A DNA stretch of 64,000 nt from the NCBI RefSeq assembly GCF_008329945.1, contig NZ_CP035807.1:3472001-3536000 (forward strand). The letters run 5' to 3'. A program made the position numbers and the translations under genes. Source of the DNA: Thiospirochaeta perfilievii. GTDB lineage: Bacteria > Spirochaetota > Spirochaetia > DSM-2461. The notes beneath the pieces are model-generated. The model had not been told where the DNA came from. It searched no databases and was given only the letters and a program-made list of their open reading frames with translations. This document shows, in pieces, positions 17,443 to 26,822 of the stretch; positions within the stretch are counted from its first letter, which is position 1, and every line of letters starts with the position of its first letter.

Positions 17443-17924
17443 TATTTATACATTATTCCAAGACTTAGAAGTAGTTTATTATTTGAGTTTAGAAAATCAT
17501 AGTCATAGGATGCATATATAGTGTATCCCCACTGTTCATCAACATTCCACTGTAAACCTGAAAGAGCATATATAAAGGAGTCGATCCCTTCTTGATTATC
17601 AGGACTTAGGGAGAAACTTTTAATTTTCAAACCATAACCAATATTAAAAGGTATAGATAGGTTTGAGTTAATTTTTAGATCAAAACCTGTTAAACCTATT
17701 AGAGATGTATAGTTTTTATTAATAATTTTAAAGGAGAAACCCCAATAGAGGTTGGGTATAAAATATCTTATTAACCTGATATTAGCGCCTCTTGGTATAG
17801 TCTCTTCTTCATAAACAGGATCAACAACAAAATCTATATTAATTGCACTTTTAATGCTATCTAATGAAAACCCTTTGAATGTTACTATACTAAGAAGCAA
17901 TAATATTAAAAATTGTCTATTCAC
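17439..17924 (-). CDS. hypothetical exported beta-barrel-like protein
   Basis: Not recognised by family. 161 residues with a signal peptide (MNRQFLILLLLSIVTFKGFS) and a mature part of alternating amphipathic strands rich in Tyr, Phe and Asn (YFIPNLYWGFSFKIINKNY, IGYGLKIKSFSLS, WGYTIYASYDYDF), ending LGIMYKY with the terminal aromatic typical of outer-membrane barrels. A small porin- or OmpA/OmpW-like protein is a fair reading. It lies 31 bp downstream of the hypothetical gene at 18390 on the same strand. Confidence 0.6.
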   Translation of the reverse strand: MNRQFLILLLLSIVTFKGFSLDSIKSAINIDFVVDPVYEEETIPRGANIRLIRYFIPNLYWGFSFKIINKNYTSLIGLTGFDLKINSNLSIPFNIGYGLKIKSFSLSPDNQEGIDSFIYALSGLQWNVDEQWGYTIYASYDYDFLNSNNKLLLSLGIMYKY

Positions 17925-17955
17925 ATGTTACCTTTTAGGAATCCAAAATGGATTT

Positions 17956-18390
17956 TTATAACCTAGATAATTTTATTTTTGCAGATAGTCGTGTAAAGAA
18001 TGATTTTGACTCTCTTAATATAACAGCATAACACGCTTTGTTATAATATGTACTTCTATCCGATTCCATTAAATAAAAATACTCGGTAGATACCATTTTA
18101 TATAGTTCATATGGTGTATATTTATTTAATATAGTTAGTATATTCGAGTTAACCATTTCAGTCCATTGAGGGAAAAATACATTTTCATACCATGAAAAGA
18201 AAGCCTGTTCTAGGGTTATTGTGTAGGGAATCTTCTCATTTACTAGCCACTTATGCTTTTCAATGTAGTTAGCAATTCTCTCTAAAATACTATCAGTATT
18301 TACTACCTTTTCTCCTCCTAAATTGTTTACTACATCTGGATACAACTTTAGTAAGTCACTAATTATTTGTCTTTCTTCTTCTGTGCTCAT
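17956..18390 (-). CDS. hypothetical cytoplasmic protein
   Basis: Not recognised. 144 residues, predicted helical and soluble, rich in aromatic residues (YENVFFPQWTEMV, YFYLMESDRSTYYNKACY). No signal peptide or known catalytic motif. It reads MSTEEERQIISDLLKLYPDVV from ATG 18390 after a GGAAAG site. Possibly cotranscribed with the exported protein gene downstream. The 231-bp stretch upstream (18391-18621) is AT-rich and shared with folD; I saw no riboswitch in it. Confidence 0.6.
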   Translation of the reverse strand: MSTEEERQIISDLLKLYPDVVNNLGGEKVVNTDSILERIANYIEKHKWLVNEKIPYTITLEQAFFSWYENVFFPQWTEMVNSNILTILNKYTPYELYKMVSTEYFYLMESDRSTYYNKACYAVILRESKSFFTRLSAKIKLSRL

Positions 18391-18621
18391 AATTCTTTCC
18401 TTTATTATTAAAATATAAAATTTTTATTTAAAATAGTCCAACGATAAACAATAATTTGTCACCAATGTTATATAGACTACTTATATATATAGTACACTTT
18501 TTCTGAGCCAAATGCACTAATAAAGTGAAATTGTTTATGCAATCTATTTATGTAAGAAAATCCCATAATTATATATACAGATAGAGTTTAATTATGATAA
18601 AAATAATTAAGAGGAATATGA

Positions 18622-19505
18622 ATGGGAAATATTATTGATGGAAAGCAAGTTGCAAAAGAGATAAGAGAGGAGTTAAAAGCTGAAACTACACTTTTAAAAG
18701 AGAAAAATATAGTTCCAGGATTAGCTGTTGTTTTAGTTGGAGAAGATCCTGCTAGTATCTCTTATGTTACTGGTAAAAAAAGAGCATGTGAAGAGGTTGG
18801 TATACTTTCAAAAAGTTATGAGCTTCCCGCAACAACTACAGAAGATGAGTTATTAAAATTAGTCTCAACACTAAATAATGACAATGAAGTTAATGGGATT
18901 TTAGTACAACTGCCACTACCAAAACATATAGATGAATTAAAAGTGATAAATGCAATTGACCCAAATAAGGACGTGGATGGATTTCATCCTGTTAGTATTG
19001 GTAATATGATGATTGGTGTAGATACATTTTTACCCTGTACTCCCTTTGGAATTTTAAAACTATTAGAGAGAGAAAATGTTAAAACAGAGGGTGCTGAAGT
19101 TGTAGTAGTTGGGAGAAGTAACACTGTTGGTGCCCCTGTTGCAAATATGTTGTTTAAAAAGAGTAATCCAGGGAACGCAACAGTTACCATCTGTCATACA
19201 AGAACTAAAAACTTAAAAGAGCACTGCTTAAAAGCTGATATTTTAATAGCTGCAGCAGGTAGAGCAAATATGATAACAAAAGATATGATTAAACCAGGGG
19301 CTGTTATTATTGATGTAGGTGTTAACAGAGTTGAAGATAATACTAAAAAAAGTGGTTATAGATTAGTAGGCGATGTGGATTTTAATGGTGCTAAGGATAT
19401 TGCCTCAAAAATTACACCGGTACCCGGGGGGTTGGACCTATGACTATAACAATGTTGATGTATAACACTGTAGAGTCAGCTAAACGAGTTAATAAAATAA
19501 AATAG
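18622..19505 (+). CDS. folD: methylenetetrahydrofolate dehydrogenase/cyclohydrolase, with a one-base frameshift near the 3' end
   Basis: Bifunctional enzyme interconverting 5,10-methylene-THF and 10-formyl-THF. Family patterns are visible: catalytic Lys in SYVTGKKRACEEVGI, VQLPLPKHID, DVDGFHP, PCTPFGI and the NADP site VVVGRSNTVGAPVA. The open frame ends early at TGA 19441 after ITPVPGG. In the next frame the standard C-terminus continues exactly: VGPMTITMLMYNTVESAKR to TAG 19503. One G missing from the G6 run (19426-19431; seven needed) explains it. The full protein would be about 295 residues. The two purine genes that use its product follow directly. Either an assembly error or a fresh mutation; the shifted enzyme would lack only the final strand and helix. 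Confidence 0.9.
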
Positions 19506-19521
19506 ATATAGGAGATTAATT

Positions 19522-20217
19522 ATGGCTCTTAATAGAGTAAGCAAAATTGATAAAAGAGTTAAAATTAATAACGTTTTAATTAGTGTTTCAAACAAAGCAG
19601 AAATAGAGACACTAGTAGCTGGTTTAGTTGAAGTAAACCCTGGTATTAATATTTACTCAACAGGTGGGACCTTCACTAAAATTAAAGAAATTTTAGGTGA
19701 TAAATGGTCAAAAAATTTAAGAGCAGTTTCTGACTTCACAGGACAACCTGAGATGCAGGGTGGTTTAGTTAAAACCTTAGATTTTAAAATCTATTTAGGT
19801 ATTTTAAGTGAGACATATAATGAGTTTCATAAAGAGGACCTAGTTAGAACAGAGGGAGTTGCCCTTGATATGGTTGTTGTTAACTTATATCCATTTAAAG
19901 AGACTATTGCCAAAGAGGGGGTAACTGTAGAGGATGCTAGGGCCAATATTGATATTGGTGGCCCATGTATGTTAAGAGCAAGTGCTAAAAACTACTTAAG
20001 AGTTGTCTCCCTGTCAAACCCTACAATGTATAAAGATATTGTTGATGAATTAAAACAAAACCAGGGTTACATCGGGTTAGAGAGTAGATTTAACTGTGCA
20101 AGAAACTCCTTTAGCCATACCGCTGATTACGATAAGGCTATTAGTGAGTATTTATTAAAACAGGACGTAGCTAAAGTTATGTCTCAATATGATTTCCAGG
20201 ATAAATTAGATGATTAA
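19522..20217 (+). CDS. purH: IMP cyclohydrolase (stand-alone N-terminal half of PurH)
   Basis: Closes FAICAR to IMP, the last step of purine synthesis. The MGS-like fold of PurH is recognisable: VLISVSNKAEIETLV, STGGTFTKI, VSDFTGQPEMQGGLVKTL, DMVVVNLYPFKETI, ANIDIGGPCMLRASAKN and the following PurH linker region. In most bacteria this domain is fused to AICAR formyltransferase in one protein of about 510 residues; here it is a separate 231-residue gene with an 8-bp overlap (ATGATTAA) to the transferase gene. A GGAG site precedes ATG 19522. Confidence 0.9.
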   Translation: MALNRVSKIDKRVKINNVLISVSNKAEIETLVAGLVEVNPGINIYSTGGTFTKIKEILGDKWSKNLRAVSDFTGQPEMQGGLVKTLDFKIYLGILSETYNEFHKEDLVRTEGVALDMVVVNLYPFKETIAKEGVTVEDARANIDIGGPCMLRASAKNYLRVVSLSNPTMYKDIVDELKQNQGYIGLESRFNCARNSFSHTADYDKAISEYLLKQDVAKVMSQYDFQDKLDD

Positions 20218-21466
20218 GAAAGATTTAAAACAGGCGTATAAAACAATTAATAGTGACTCTTTTCCTAAGAATATGGAAGTTTCATTTTTTAATGATTCTA
20301 CTGATAGACAGACAATGTTATATGAGAAAGTTACATGGAGTATAGATGGTGAAGAGAAGGGATTAAGATATGGAGAGAACCCGTGTCAGCCAGCAGCCCT
20401 TTATAAACTTGTAGATGGGAACCTAAACTTTGGAGACGTAGAGACTATTAAGCCTGGGAACTATCTAGGTTCCGATGTAGAGTTATTACAGTCTGGTAAA
20501 CACCCTGGTAAAATAAATATTGCTGATATTGATAGTGCTTTAAATATTTTAAGATACATGGTTGATAAGCCAGCTACAATAATAATTAAACACAATAACC
20601 CCTGTGGTGTTGCAATTGCAGAAAATGTTTATGACTCTTATTATAAGGCTTTAATGGCTGATAGAATTGCAGCCTTTGGTGGTGCTATAGCTGTAAATCG
20701 AGAGTTAGATTTAGAAACTGCAAAAAAGATGGTTGAGTACTACCATGAGGTTATTATAGCTCCATCCTTTGCTGATGGTGTATTGGAAGTTTTTGCATCA
20801 AAGAAGAATTTGAGAGTTGTTAGGGTTAAAAATATAGAAAAACTACAAAAATTTGCAAAAGAGCGAGTTCTTGAAGTAAAAGCTATGATTGATGGTGGGA
20901 TGATGGTACAATATTCATATACACCTCAAGCTCAATCCGCTGCTGATTTTTTACCTGCGGAGACAACTTATAAGGGAACTGAGTATAAAGTTAATAGAAA
21001 ACCAACAGAAAAAGAGCTAGAGGATATGATTTTTGGCTGGCTTGTAGAAGCTGGTGTTACTAGTAACTCTGTAATTTATGTAAAAGATGGTGCTACTGTA
21101 GGAATTGGTACAGGTGAACAGGATAGAGTAGGTGTTGCTGAGATTGCTATTGATAAAGCTTACAGAAAATTAGCAGATAGAAAATCATGGGAGAAATATC
21201 AAACACCTTTTAATGTTTTAGAAGATAAGGCAAAGAGGGATGAGATTTTAAAAGAAGTTGAAAATGAGAAGGGTGGTTTAATTGGGAGTGTTATGATTTC
21301 TGATGCCTTTTTCCCATTTAGAGACGGAGTTGACATTGGTTTAAAACAGGGTGTTACAGCTATTGTTCAACCAGGTGGTTCAATTAGAGACTTTGAAGCA
21401 ATTGAAGCTTGTAATGAGTACGGAGCAACTATGGTTTATACAGGACAAAGAAGTTTTAGACATTAA
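20210..21466 (+). CDS. purH: AICAR formyltransferase (stand-alone C-terminal half of PurH)
   Basis: Transfers the formyl group of 10-formyl-THF to AICAR. Recognised by GLRYGENPCQPAALY, the catalytic Lys-His pair in IIIKHNNPCGVA, DRIAAFGGAIAVNREL, IGTGEQDRVGVAEIA, SDAFFPFRDGVDIG and the ending IVQPGGSIRDFEAI. 418 residues, with its own N-terminal extension (MIKKDLKQAYKTINSD) that is not a broken PurH linker, so the split is natural. Translation is coupled to the cyclohydrolase gene. folD just upstream makes its cosubstrate. Confidence 0.93.
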   Translation: MIKKDLKQAYKTINSDSFPKNMEVSFFNDSTDRQTMLYEKVTWSIDGEEKGLRYGENPCQPAALYKLVDGNLNFGDVETIKPGNYLGSDVELLQSGKHPGKINIADIDSALNILRYMVDKPATIIIKHNNPCGVAIAENVYDSYYKALMADRIAAFGGAIAVNRELDLETAKKMVEYYHEVIIAPSFADGVLEVFASKKNLRVVRVKNIEKLQKFAKERVLEVKAMIDGGMMVQYSYTPQAQSAADFLPAETTYKGTEYKVNRKPTEKELEDMIFGWLVEAGVTSNSVIYVKDGATVGIGTGEQDRVGVAEIAIDKAYRKLADRKSWEKYQTPFNVLEDKAKRDEILKEVENEKGGLIGSVMISDAFFPFRDGVDIGLKQGVTAIVQPGGSIRDFEAIEACNEYGATMVYTGQRSFRH

Positions 21467-21486
21467 AATAGATATGGAGAGATGTT

Positions 21487-21753
21487 ATGATTAGAAGATT
21501 TTTTATACAGATTATTATTATTTCATTTATAGTATGTTTTTTTGGATTAAATTTTGATACAAAAGTTAGTATAAGGTTTTGGTTTAATGATGCTTTGACA
21601 TTTAATAACATCTCTCTATTTATATCCTTAGCAGTTTCCTATTTATTAGGAGTAGTTACATTTCTCCCTTTTTATATTGCTAAGAACTTTAAAAGTAGAA
21701 AAAAAGAAAAAGAAAAAGGAACAGTGATTAAAAATATAGAAATTGATGAATAG
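21487..21753 (+). CDS. small two-helix membrane protein (LapA-like)
   Basis: 88 residues with two hydrophobic helices (IQIIIISFIVCFFGLNF and ISLFISLAVSYLLGVVTFLPF) and a basic cytosolic tail KSRKKEKEKG. The spacing and the loop VSIRFWFNDALTF resemble the lipopolysaccharide assembly protein A domain (DUF1049), though here any role in the envelope is inference. It is downstream of purH by 20 bp and overlaps the next gene by 8 bp. Confidence 0.6.
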   Translation: MIRRFFIQIIIISFIVCFFGLNFDTKVSIRFWFNDALTFNNISLFISLAVSYLLGVVTFLPFYIAKNFKSRKKEKEKGTVIKNIEIDE

Positions 21754-22690
21754 GTTATTTTTAATATTATTTTTTGTTTCTACGTCTATTATCTTCTCCG
21801 ATTCATATGATGAAGCTTTAAAATATGAAGCACTAGGTGATTATGATTCCTTTGATGTTGAGATCAGAAGATATTTTGAAGAAAACATTAATGATATAAA
21901 CCAAGACAGTATTATTGAGCAGTTACTGTATAGTGCAACACTTTTTAACTCACTAGATCAAACTTTGAATTTTCTAACAACCTATGTGAAATTTATGGAG
22001 AATAAAGAGTCTAGATTTAGGATATATAAAAAGATAGCGCAGATTTATGAGCTAACAGGGCAGATACAGAGTGCTGGTATATATTATGAAAAGGCAGCTT
22101 ACATATCCCCAAGTTATATAGATTTATCATCACTATTAAATTCAATAGATATGTTAATACTATTAGGTTATCACTCTGAATCATTAAGTAAGCTTCTAGA
22201 TTTGGAAAAAAGTATTCCTAGTGAGCTAAATAATAGGTATAACTCTATGTTATCCCATCTCTACCGATTAACTGGTGAGATTGAGCTGGCTAAATACTAC
22301 TTATTAAAAGTTGATAAGAGCTATTTTAATTATGATTTTCTAAAATATGAGTTATTTAATAATCCGATCCCAGATAGTAATAGTTTAAACTATTTAGTCT
22401 CGAAAAATCGCTATATGTTATTAAAGGATCCAAATAACTATATTGGTATAGATAGTGAATTAAGGCAGATACCCCACTTACCTAATAAGGAGAGTAGTGA
22501 TTTTGAAATAAATGTCGGTCAATTCCAGAATAAATTAGAAGCTGCTGGAATAATAAATATAGTTGAGCAGATGAAACTTGACTGGTTTTTTGATAAAGTT
22601 GGAAATGTGTTTGATCTATATATCTTTACTAAAAATAGGGATAAAACAATTGAAGAGTTAAAACAGATAGGTTTGTATATAAAGGAATGA
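21746..22690 (+). CDS. exported TPR-like hypothetical protein
   Basis: Not assigned to a family. Signal peptide MNRLFLILFFVSTSIIFS; the mature chain is almost all helical with TPR-like pairs (KYEALGDYDSFDVEIRRYF, YKKIAQIYELTGQIQSAGIYY, LYRLTGEIELAKYYLLKV). A C-terminal stretch DFEINVGQFQNKLEA...ELKQIGLYI looks like a SPOR-type fold (VGQFxNxxEAxxxxxxL), which would bind peptidoglycan; that is a pattern guess. ATG 21746 overlaps the previous stop (ATGAATAG) and is preferred over TTG 21743. It is followed 1 bp later by ycaO. Confidence 0.6.
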   Translation: MNRLFLILFFVSTSIIFSDSYDEALKYEALGDYDSFDVEIRRYFEENINDINQDSIIEQLLYSATLFNSLDQTLNFLTTYVKFMENKESRFRIYKKIAQIYELTGQIQSAGIYYEKAAYISPSYIDLSSLLNSIDMLILLGYHSESLSKLLDLEKSIPSELNNRYNSMLSHLYRLTGEIELAKYYLLKVDKSYFNYDFLKYELFNNPIPDSNSLNYLVSKNRYMLLKDPNNYIGIDSELRQIPHLPNKESSDFEINVGQFQNKLEAAGIINIVEQMKLDWFFDKVGNVFDLYIFTKNRDKTIEELKQIGLYIKE

Positions 22691-22691
22691 T

Positions 22692-24359
22692 ATGGCTAAT
22701 ATATTAGGAAAATATAGGGATGTTTTAGAAACAATAACTATTGTTAAGGGTTTATTAAAATCTGCTGGTTTTGATTTAGAAGAGAAGGAATTAATTCATC
22801 AAGTTGAGAATATTTGGTCAGTTAATCTTCAAGATAAGGACTCTCCTTTTTATACAAATGGTAAAGGATCTACAAAAGAGAACTGTTTAGCTAGTGCATA
22901 TTGTGAGTTTTTAGAGCGTTTAGGTACAGGTTTTTTCTTTTTTGATTACGCCTTAGATCACTTAGGTGAAGAGGGATGGCTCTACTCCCCAGATGAAGTT
23001 CGAGTTCCTAATGATAATAATTATAAAAAGAGTTTATTAAATAAAAAATTATGGAAGTTTTACGATCCTAATAATGTATTGGAATCTAATGCTTTTTTAG
23101 ACTCAGGTCTTTGTAATAAAGAGTCTATTATATCCCTGCCATTTACACATAATAAGGGTGGTGTTGTAAACTTTCCAGTTGAGTTGTTAAGGAATATCTA
23201 CGCTAGTAATGGTTTATCAGCAGGGAATAGCGAGGTTGAAACCCTTGTTCAAGGAGTATCTGAAGCAATTGAAAGGGGAGTTAAAAACTATATAATAAGT
23301 GAGGGGTTATCCCTTCCTGATATCGATAGAAGCTATCTTGTTGAAAATGATTTTATTGATACTATCAATGAGATTGAGAGCTTTGGTTTCTCTGTAAAAG
23401 TAAAGGATGCATCTTTAAAGGGAAGATTTCCAGTTATCTGTGTTTTATTAATCAACTTGGAAAACGGTTCTGTTTTGTCATCCTTTGGTTCACACCCTAT
23501 AGTAAATGTAGCTATTGATAGAAGTTTAACAGAGCTATTACAGGGAAGAAAGTTAGAATCTTTTGAGGGATTCTCAAGCCTCTCTAATAATTATGATCAG
23601 GTTGCAGATGAAGCTAATCTTGAGTCCCACTTTATTAATTCTTCCGGAATACTTCATTATAATATTGTAAAACCCATAAATGAAGAATTTACCTTGTGGC
23701 AATATGATAAAAATACTAGTGATTTGGATTTTCTAAATACTGTATTAAAAAAAGAGGGGTATGAGTACTTTTATAGAACCAAACAGATTGGTGATATGTG
23801 GGTCTCCCAAACTATTATTCCCCACCTTTCTGAGATCTACCCTGTTGAAGATTTGGAGTATGAATATAAAAACAGTGTAGGTTATATTCGATCATTTTTA
23901 AAAAGAGATTTAGATAATGATATTTTATTGGAGAATATAGAGTGGTTCAACTGTAGTTATATTAGTGGTGATACTAGAATAGTTGAGTATTTAGGGATAT
24001 CAACAGATGAAGAACATCTTCTGCATAGTTTATTGGCAGACGAGGTTGAACTACTATTATATATACAGCAAAAAAATGTAGATAAAATTAAGTATATTCT
24101 AAATTATCAAATTGACTTAAGTTTAGTTGATAAGAGAAGATTAGGTTTTTGGAGTGGACTTAATCTGGCTATATTGGATAATGACTTTGACACCTTAAGT
24201 GTTCTTTATACTAAGGAGATTATTAAGGATATAGAGATGGCTATAAATGGGGTAATTCCTAGAAGATTATTTCCACTAATATTAGATGATTATTCAGATC
24301 TGGATAAACATAAAAAGATTAGTGGTGTGTATAAGAAGTATAGAAAATTACTTCTCTAG
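22692..24359 (+). CDS. ycaO: YcaO-domain protein, E. coli YcaO type
   Basis: ATP-dependent backbone-modifying enzyme family. The ATP-site patterns are present: KGSTKENCLASAYCEFLERLG (about residues 58-78), SAGNSEVETLVQGVSEAIER and a later LTELLQGRKLE. Length 555 with a helical, TPR-like C-terminal part matches E. coli YcaO (586 residues), which assists RimO in beta-methylthiolation of ribosomal protein S12. It is not next to a RiPP precursor or a dehydrogenase gene, so peptide natural-product synthesis is unlikely. The end overlaps the convergent mazG gene by 12 bp. Confidence 0.85.
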   Translation: MANILGKYRDVLETITIVKGLLKSAGFDLEEKELIHQVENIWSVNLQDKDSPFYTNGKGSTKENCLASAYCEFLERLGTGFFFFDYALDHLGEEGWLYSPDEVRVPNDNNYKKSLLNKKLWKFYDPNNVLESNAFLDSGLCNKESIISLPFTHNKGGVVNFPVELLRNIYASNGLSAGNSEVETLVQGVSEAIERGVKNYIISEGLSLPDIDRSYLVENDFIDTINEIESFGFSVKVKDASLKGRFPVICVLLINLENGSVLSSFGSHPIVNVAIDRSLTELLQGRKLESFEGFSSLSNNYDQVADEANLESHFINSSGILHYNIVKPINEEFTLWQYDKNTSDLDFLNTVLKKEGYEYFYRTKQIGDMWVSQTIIPHLSEIYPVEDLEYEYKNSVGYIRSFLKRDLDNDILLENIEWFNCSYISGDTRIVEYLGISTDEEHLLHSLLADEVELLLYIQQKNVDKIKYILNYQIDLSLVDKRRLGFWSGLNLAILDNDFDTLSVLYTKEIIKDIEMAINGVIPRRLFPLILDDYSDLDKHKKISGVYKKYRKLLL

Positions 24360-25133
24360 CTCCTTGGACTTATCCCAAAGTTCATCCATTATTTTAAAGT
24401 TGTCCTTATGTAGAACTAACTCTTTACTTCTCATTTGATCCTCTATAAAGCTGAATCTTTTAAGGAATTTATTATTAGTTCTAGCTAAAGCTTTAGAAGG
24501 ATCAATTTTAAGGAATCTAGAGAGATTAACAACTGAAAATAGCAAGTCTCCTATCTCCATTTCTAGATTATCCTGGTTATTTGAGTCTATCGCATCCTTA
24601 ACTTCCTGTGTCTCTTCTAAAATCTTATTAAAAATATCATTAATATTTTCCCAGTCGAAACCTACCTTTTCAACTTTTTTTTGTATCTCAAAGGATTTTT
24701 CTAAAGGAGGAAGACTTGTTGGGATTTTATCTAGAAGATTTTTCTTAACTCTTCCTTCCTGATTCTTTTTTATTTCTTCCCACTGTTGTAGAACTTTTTC
24801 ACTACTGTCTACACCCTGTGTATTTGAAAATATGTGTGGGTGACGTCTTACCATCTTATCATTAACATTTTTTATTATATCATCTATTGAACCATTATTC
24901 TCTTGTTCTATAATATATGAAATTAGTGATGTGGTAAAAATAATATCACCTAACTCCTCTTTAATGTTTACTAAATCCCTATTATTGACACCGTCTATAC
25001 ACTCGCAACACTCTTCTAAAAGTGCAGGGGCTAGTGATTCTACACTCTGTTTTAAATCCCATGGACAACCACTTTGTGGGTCTCTTAGCTTTTTTATAAT
25101 GTCTAATAATCTACTATATTCAGAATTATTCAT
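24348..25133 (-). CDS. mazG: nucleoside triphosphate pyrophosphohydrolase MazG
   Basis: Hydrolyses (d)NTPs to NMP and pyrophosphate, a house-cleaning enzyme. Two MazG domains are visible: LRDPQSGCPWDLKQS then ALLEECCECIDGVN and IKEELGDIIFTTSLI in the first, VGFDWENINDIFNKILEETQEVKDAI and EMEIGDLLFSVVNL in the second, each with ExxE...ExxD metal ligands. 261 residues is the standard two-domain size. ATG 25133 overlaps the end of the lipoprotein gene by 8 bp. Confidence 0.95.
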   Translation of the reverse strand: MNNSEYSRLLDIIKKLRDPQSGCPWDLKQSVESLAPALLEECCECIDGVNNRDLVNIKEELGDIIFTTSLISYIIEQENNGSIDDIIKNVNDKMVRRHPHIFSNTQGVDSSEKVLQQWEEIKKNQEGRVKKNLLDKIPTSLPPLEKSFEIQKKVEKVGFDWENINDIFNKILEETQEVKDAIDSNNQDNLEMEIGDLLFSVVNLSRFLKIDPSKALARTNNKFLKRFSFIEDQMRSKELVLHKDNFKIMDELWDKSKELEK

Positions 25134-26616
25134 TACTAATTACCTCTGTCTGTTCAAATTTTATTGGGTTTACATCGGATTTAATTTCTATTCCATGGGT
25201 AGTTAAAACTCCCTCATGTATTTTTATTGTTCTAATAGCTTGGGACTCTAATTTCTGCTCAGAGTACCACAACTGGTAATTTTTAACATTATATACTGAT
25301 CTAAGACTGCTTTTTGCTCTTAACTGTAAAATTAATTGATCATCTTCTAGTTTTAAAAGTTCAAAAGTTCCCTCTTCAATAGCTCCTGTTATTGAATCTG
25401 TTTTAGTGTAGTCAGGGTATGAGAAATTTAATGTATAAGCTACATTTTTATATATTCCTGTAAATGGAATCTCCTTTTTTATATCAATATTCGTATCTGA
25501 TATTAGAGAAGATTTAATAACATTATTAATCCTGTTATAACTACCGTCCCATAGGGTGGAGGTATTTGAAGGAGGTGTTATTGTAAATGAGTCTGTGCTA
25601 TCTAAAGTAAAATATAGTTTGTATGGTATAGTTGATACATCTGAATTCCTTAAGTTTATTATTAGTTTTTTAAAACTTTGATAGAAGCTATAGATATAGT
25701 ACTCTTCAACTCCATCTTTATATTTAAATAGAACCTTATCATTTTTTGAGTCAATTATAATTATTCTATTCTCCTGGGGGTCTAAACCCTTAGATAGCCA
25801 CTCTCCGTTTATAAATTTTAGAAAGTTATTTTTATTTCCATAATATACGTTTCTTAACTTCTCTTTAACATTTATTTTCTGTTCAGTTGTCTCAGCACTC
25901 TCTCTAAAAAAAATATTTCTACGTTTATCCCAAACCCAGTTCTCTTTTGTAATGGCAATTGTATTTTCATTAATAATATTTGTCTGTTCAACTGCCACAC
26001 TATAGGGGATATCACTCTCTTTTCGACTCTCATTGTAGTCTAAACTTCTATTTGGAGTAATTAATTCTATTGTTCCTGTTGTTTCATAGGAAAAAATAGT
26101 TTTGTAATAGATATGTATTCCCTTAGGAGGTGCAGACTTTCTAAATATATAGAGTGCATTGTTATTGGCTATAGTTGTTCCTGAAACAACAAGTTCCATA
26201 TTGTGTTTATAGGCTAGTATATCCTGCTCACTCATACTAAAATCTGAGTTATATATAAAAGGAAGTCTAACTTCCCAGGCCACAAAGTATTCTCTAGTAA
26301 TTTTATTAAAGTCTGCAACTAAAATTGTTACTAAATTTAGGTTATCTATTAATATAATAAACTGCTCTATAGACTCATCTAGGTCTAAGTTAGAGTCTTT
26401 TTTCTCCACAGCTGTTAACTCTGGATATAGTTGATCAACATCGATAAATGTTTCGATGGATTTATTCAGTTTCTCATCTACAATTTTTTTTTCTTTAATA
26501 TTTGTAATTTCTTTTATCTCAATCTCTTTTTTTTCTAATTTATCATCTCTATTACTCTCTTTACAAGAAATCATTAAAAGTAGTGTTAATAATATTAAAA
26601 AGTGTCGTTTTACCAT
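25126..26616 (-). CDS. hypothetical lipoprotein
   Basis: Not recognised. 496 residues with a lipoprotein signal (MVKRHFLILLTLLLMISC, lipobox cysteine at residue 18), followed by a charged, low-complexity lysine/glutamate linker to about residue 75. The rest is beta-rich with no obvious peptidase motif (no HExxH). Large spirochaete lipoproteins with this layout are often surface or periplasmic. It is the first gene of a pair with mazG and lies 255 bp from the divergent guaB. The relation to mazG is positional only. Confidence 0.7.
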   Translation of the reverse strand: MVKRHFLILLTLLLMISCKESNRDDKLEKKEIEIKEITNIKEKKIVDEKLNKSIETFIDVDQLYPELTAVEKKDSNLDLDESIEQFIILIDNLNLVTILVADFNKITREYFVAWEVRLPFIYNSDFSMSEQDILAYKHNMELVVSGTTIANNNALYIFRKSAPPKGIHIYYKTIFSYETTGTIELITPNRSLDYNESRKESDIPYSVAVEQTNIINENTIAITKENWVWDKRRNIFFRESAETTEQKINVKEKLRNVYYGNKNNFLKFINGEWLSKGLDPQENRIIIIDSKNDKVLFKYKDGVEEYYIYSFYQSFKKLIINLRNSDVSTIPYKLYFTLDSTDSFTITPPSNTSTLWDGSYNRINNVIKSSLISDTNIDIKKEIPFTGIYKNVAYTLNFSYPDYTKTDSITGAIEEGTFELLKLEDDQLILQLRAKSSLRSVYNVKNYQLWYSEQKLESQAIRTIKIHEGVLTTHGIEIKSDVNPIKFEQTEVISNE

Positions 26617-26787
26617 ATAAAGAATGTTATAGAATGTTAAAAAAAAATACTACTGATATTTAAAAAATATCCCTGTTAGACTTTACAAAACTATATCTTT
26701 CTGCCATATTTTCTTATGGAAACACATCTAATAATAAATACTTACATAAAAAATAAATATCACAGAGAATATATACTTTAATTTAAT

Positions 26788-26822
26788 AAGCCCATATTAA
26801 TAACTTTAATATGGGCTTTTTA
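26788..26822 (+). terminator. strong hairpin with T-tract in the guaB upstream region
   Basis: AAGCCCATATTAA (26788-26800) pairs perfectly with TTAATATGGGCTT (26806-26818) around a 5-nt loop, followed by TTTATAT. The neighbouring upstream gene is on the other strand, so a plus-strand terminator here must end a transcript starting at about 26620-26780: a small RNA or an attenuated guaB leader. The rest of 26617-26871 is AT-rich with no recognised purine riboswitch. Confidence 0.7.

Noticed and set aside
18391..18621. Tetrahydrofolate riboswitch before folD
   Set aside because: The stretch is plain AT-rich sequence with none of the conserved THF aptamer segments.
20205..20225. purH interrupted by a frameshift
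   Set aside because: Both halves have complete domains, the second has its own N-terminal extension, and the ATGATTAA overlap is a normal coupled start.
26620..26790. Purine riboswitch before guaB
   Set aside because: No purine aptamer core or three-way junction pattern was found; only the terminator hairpin is clear.
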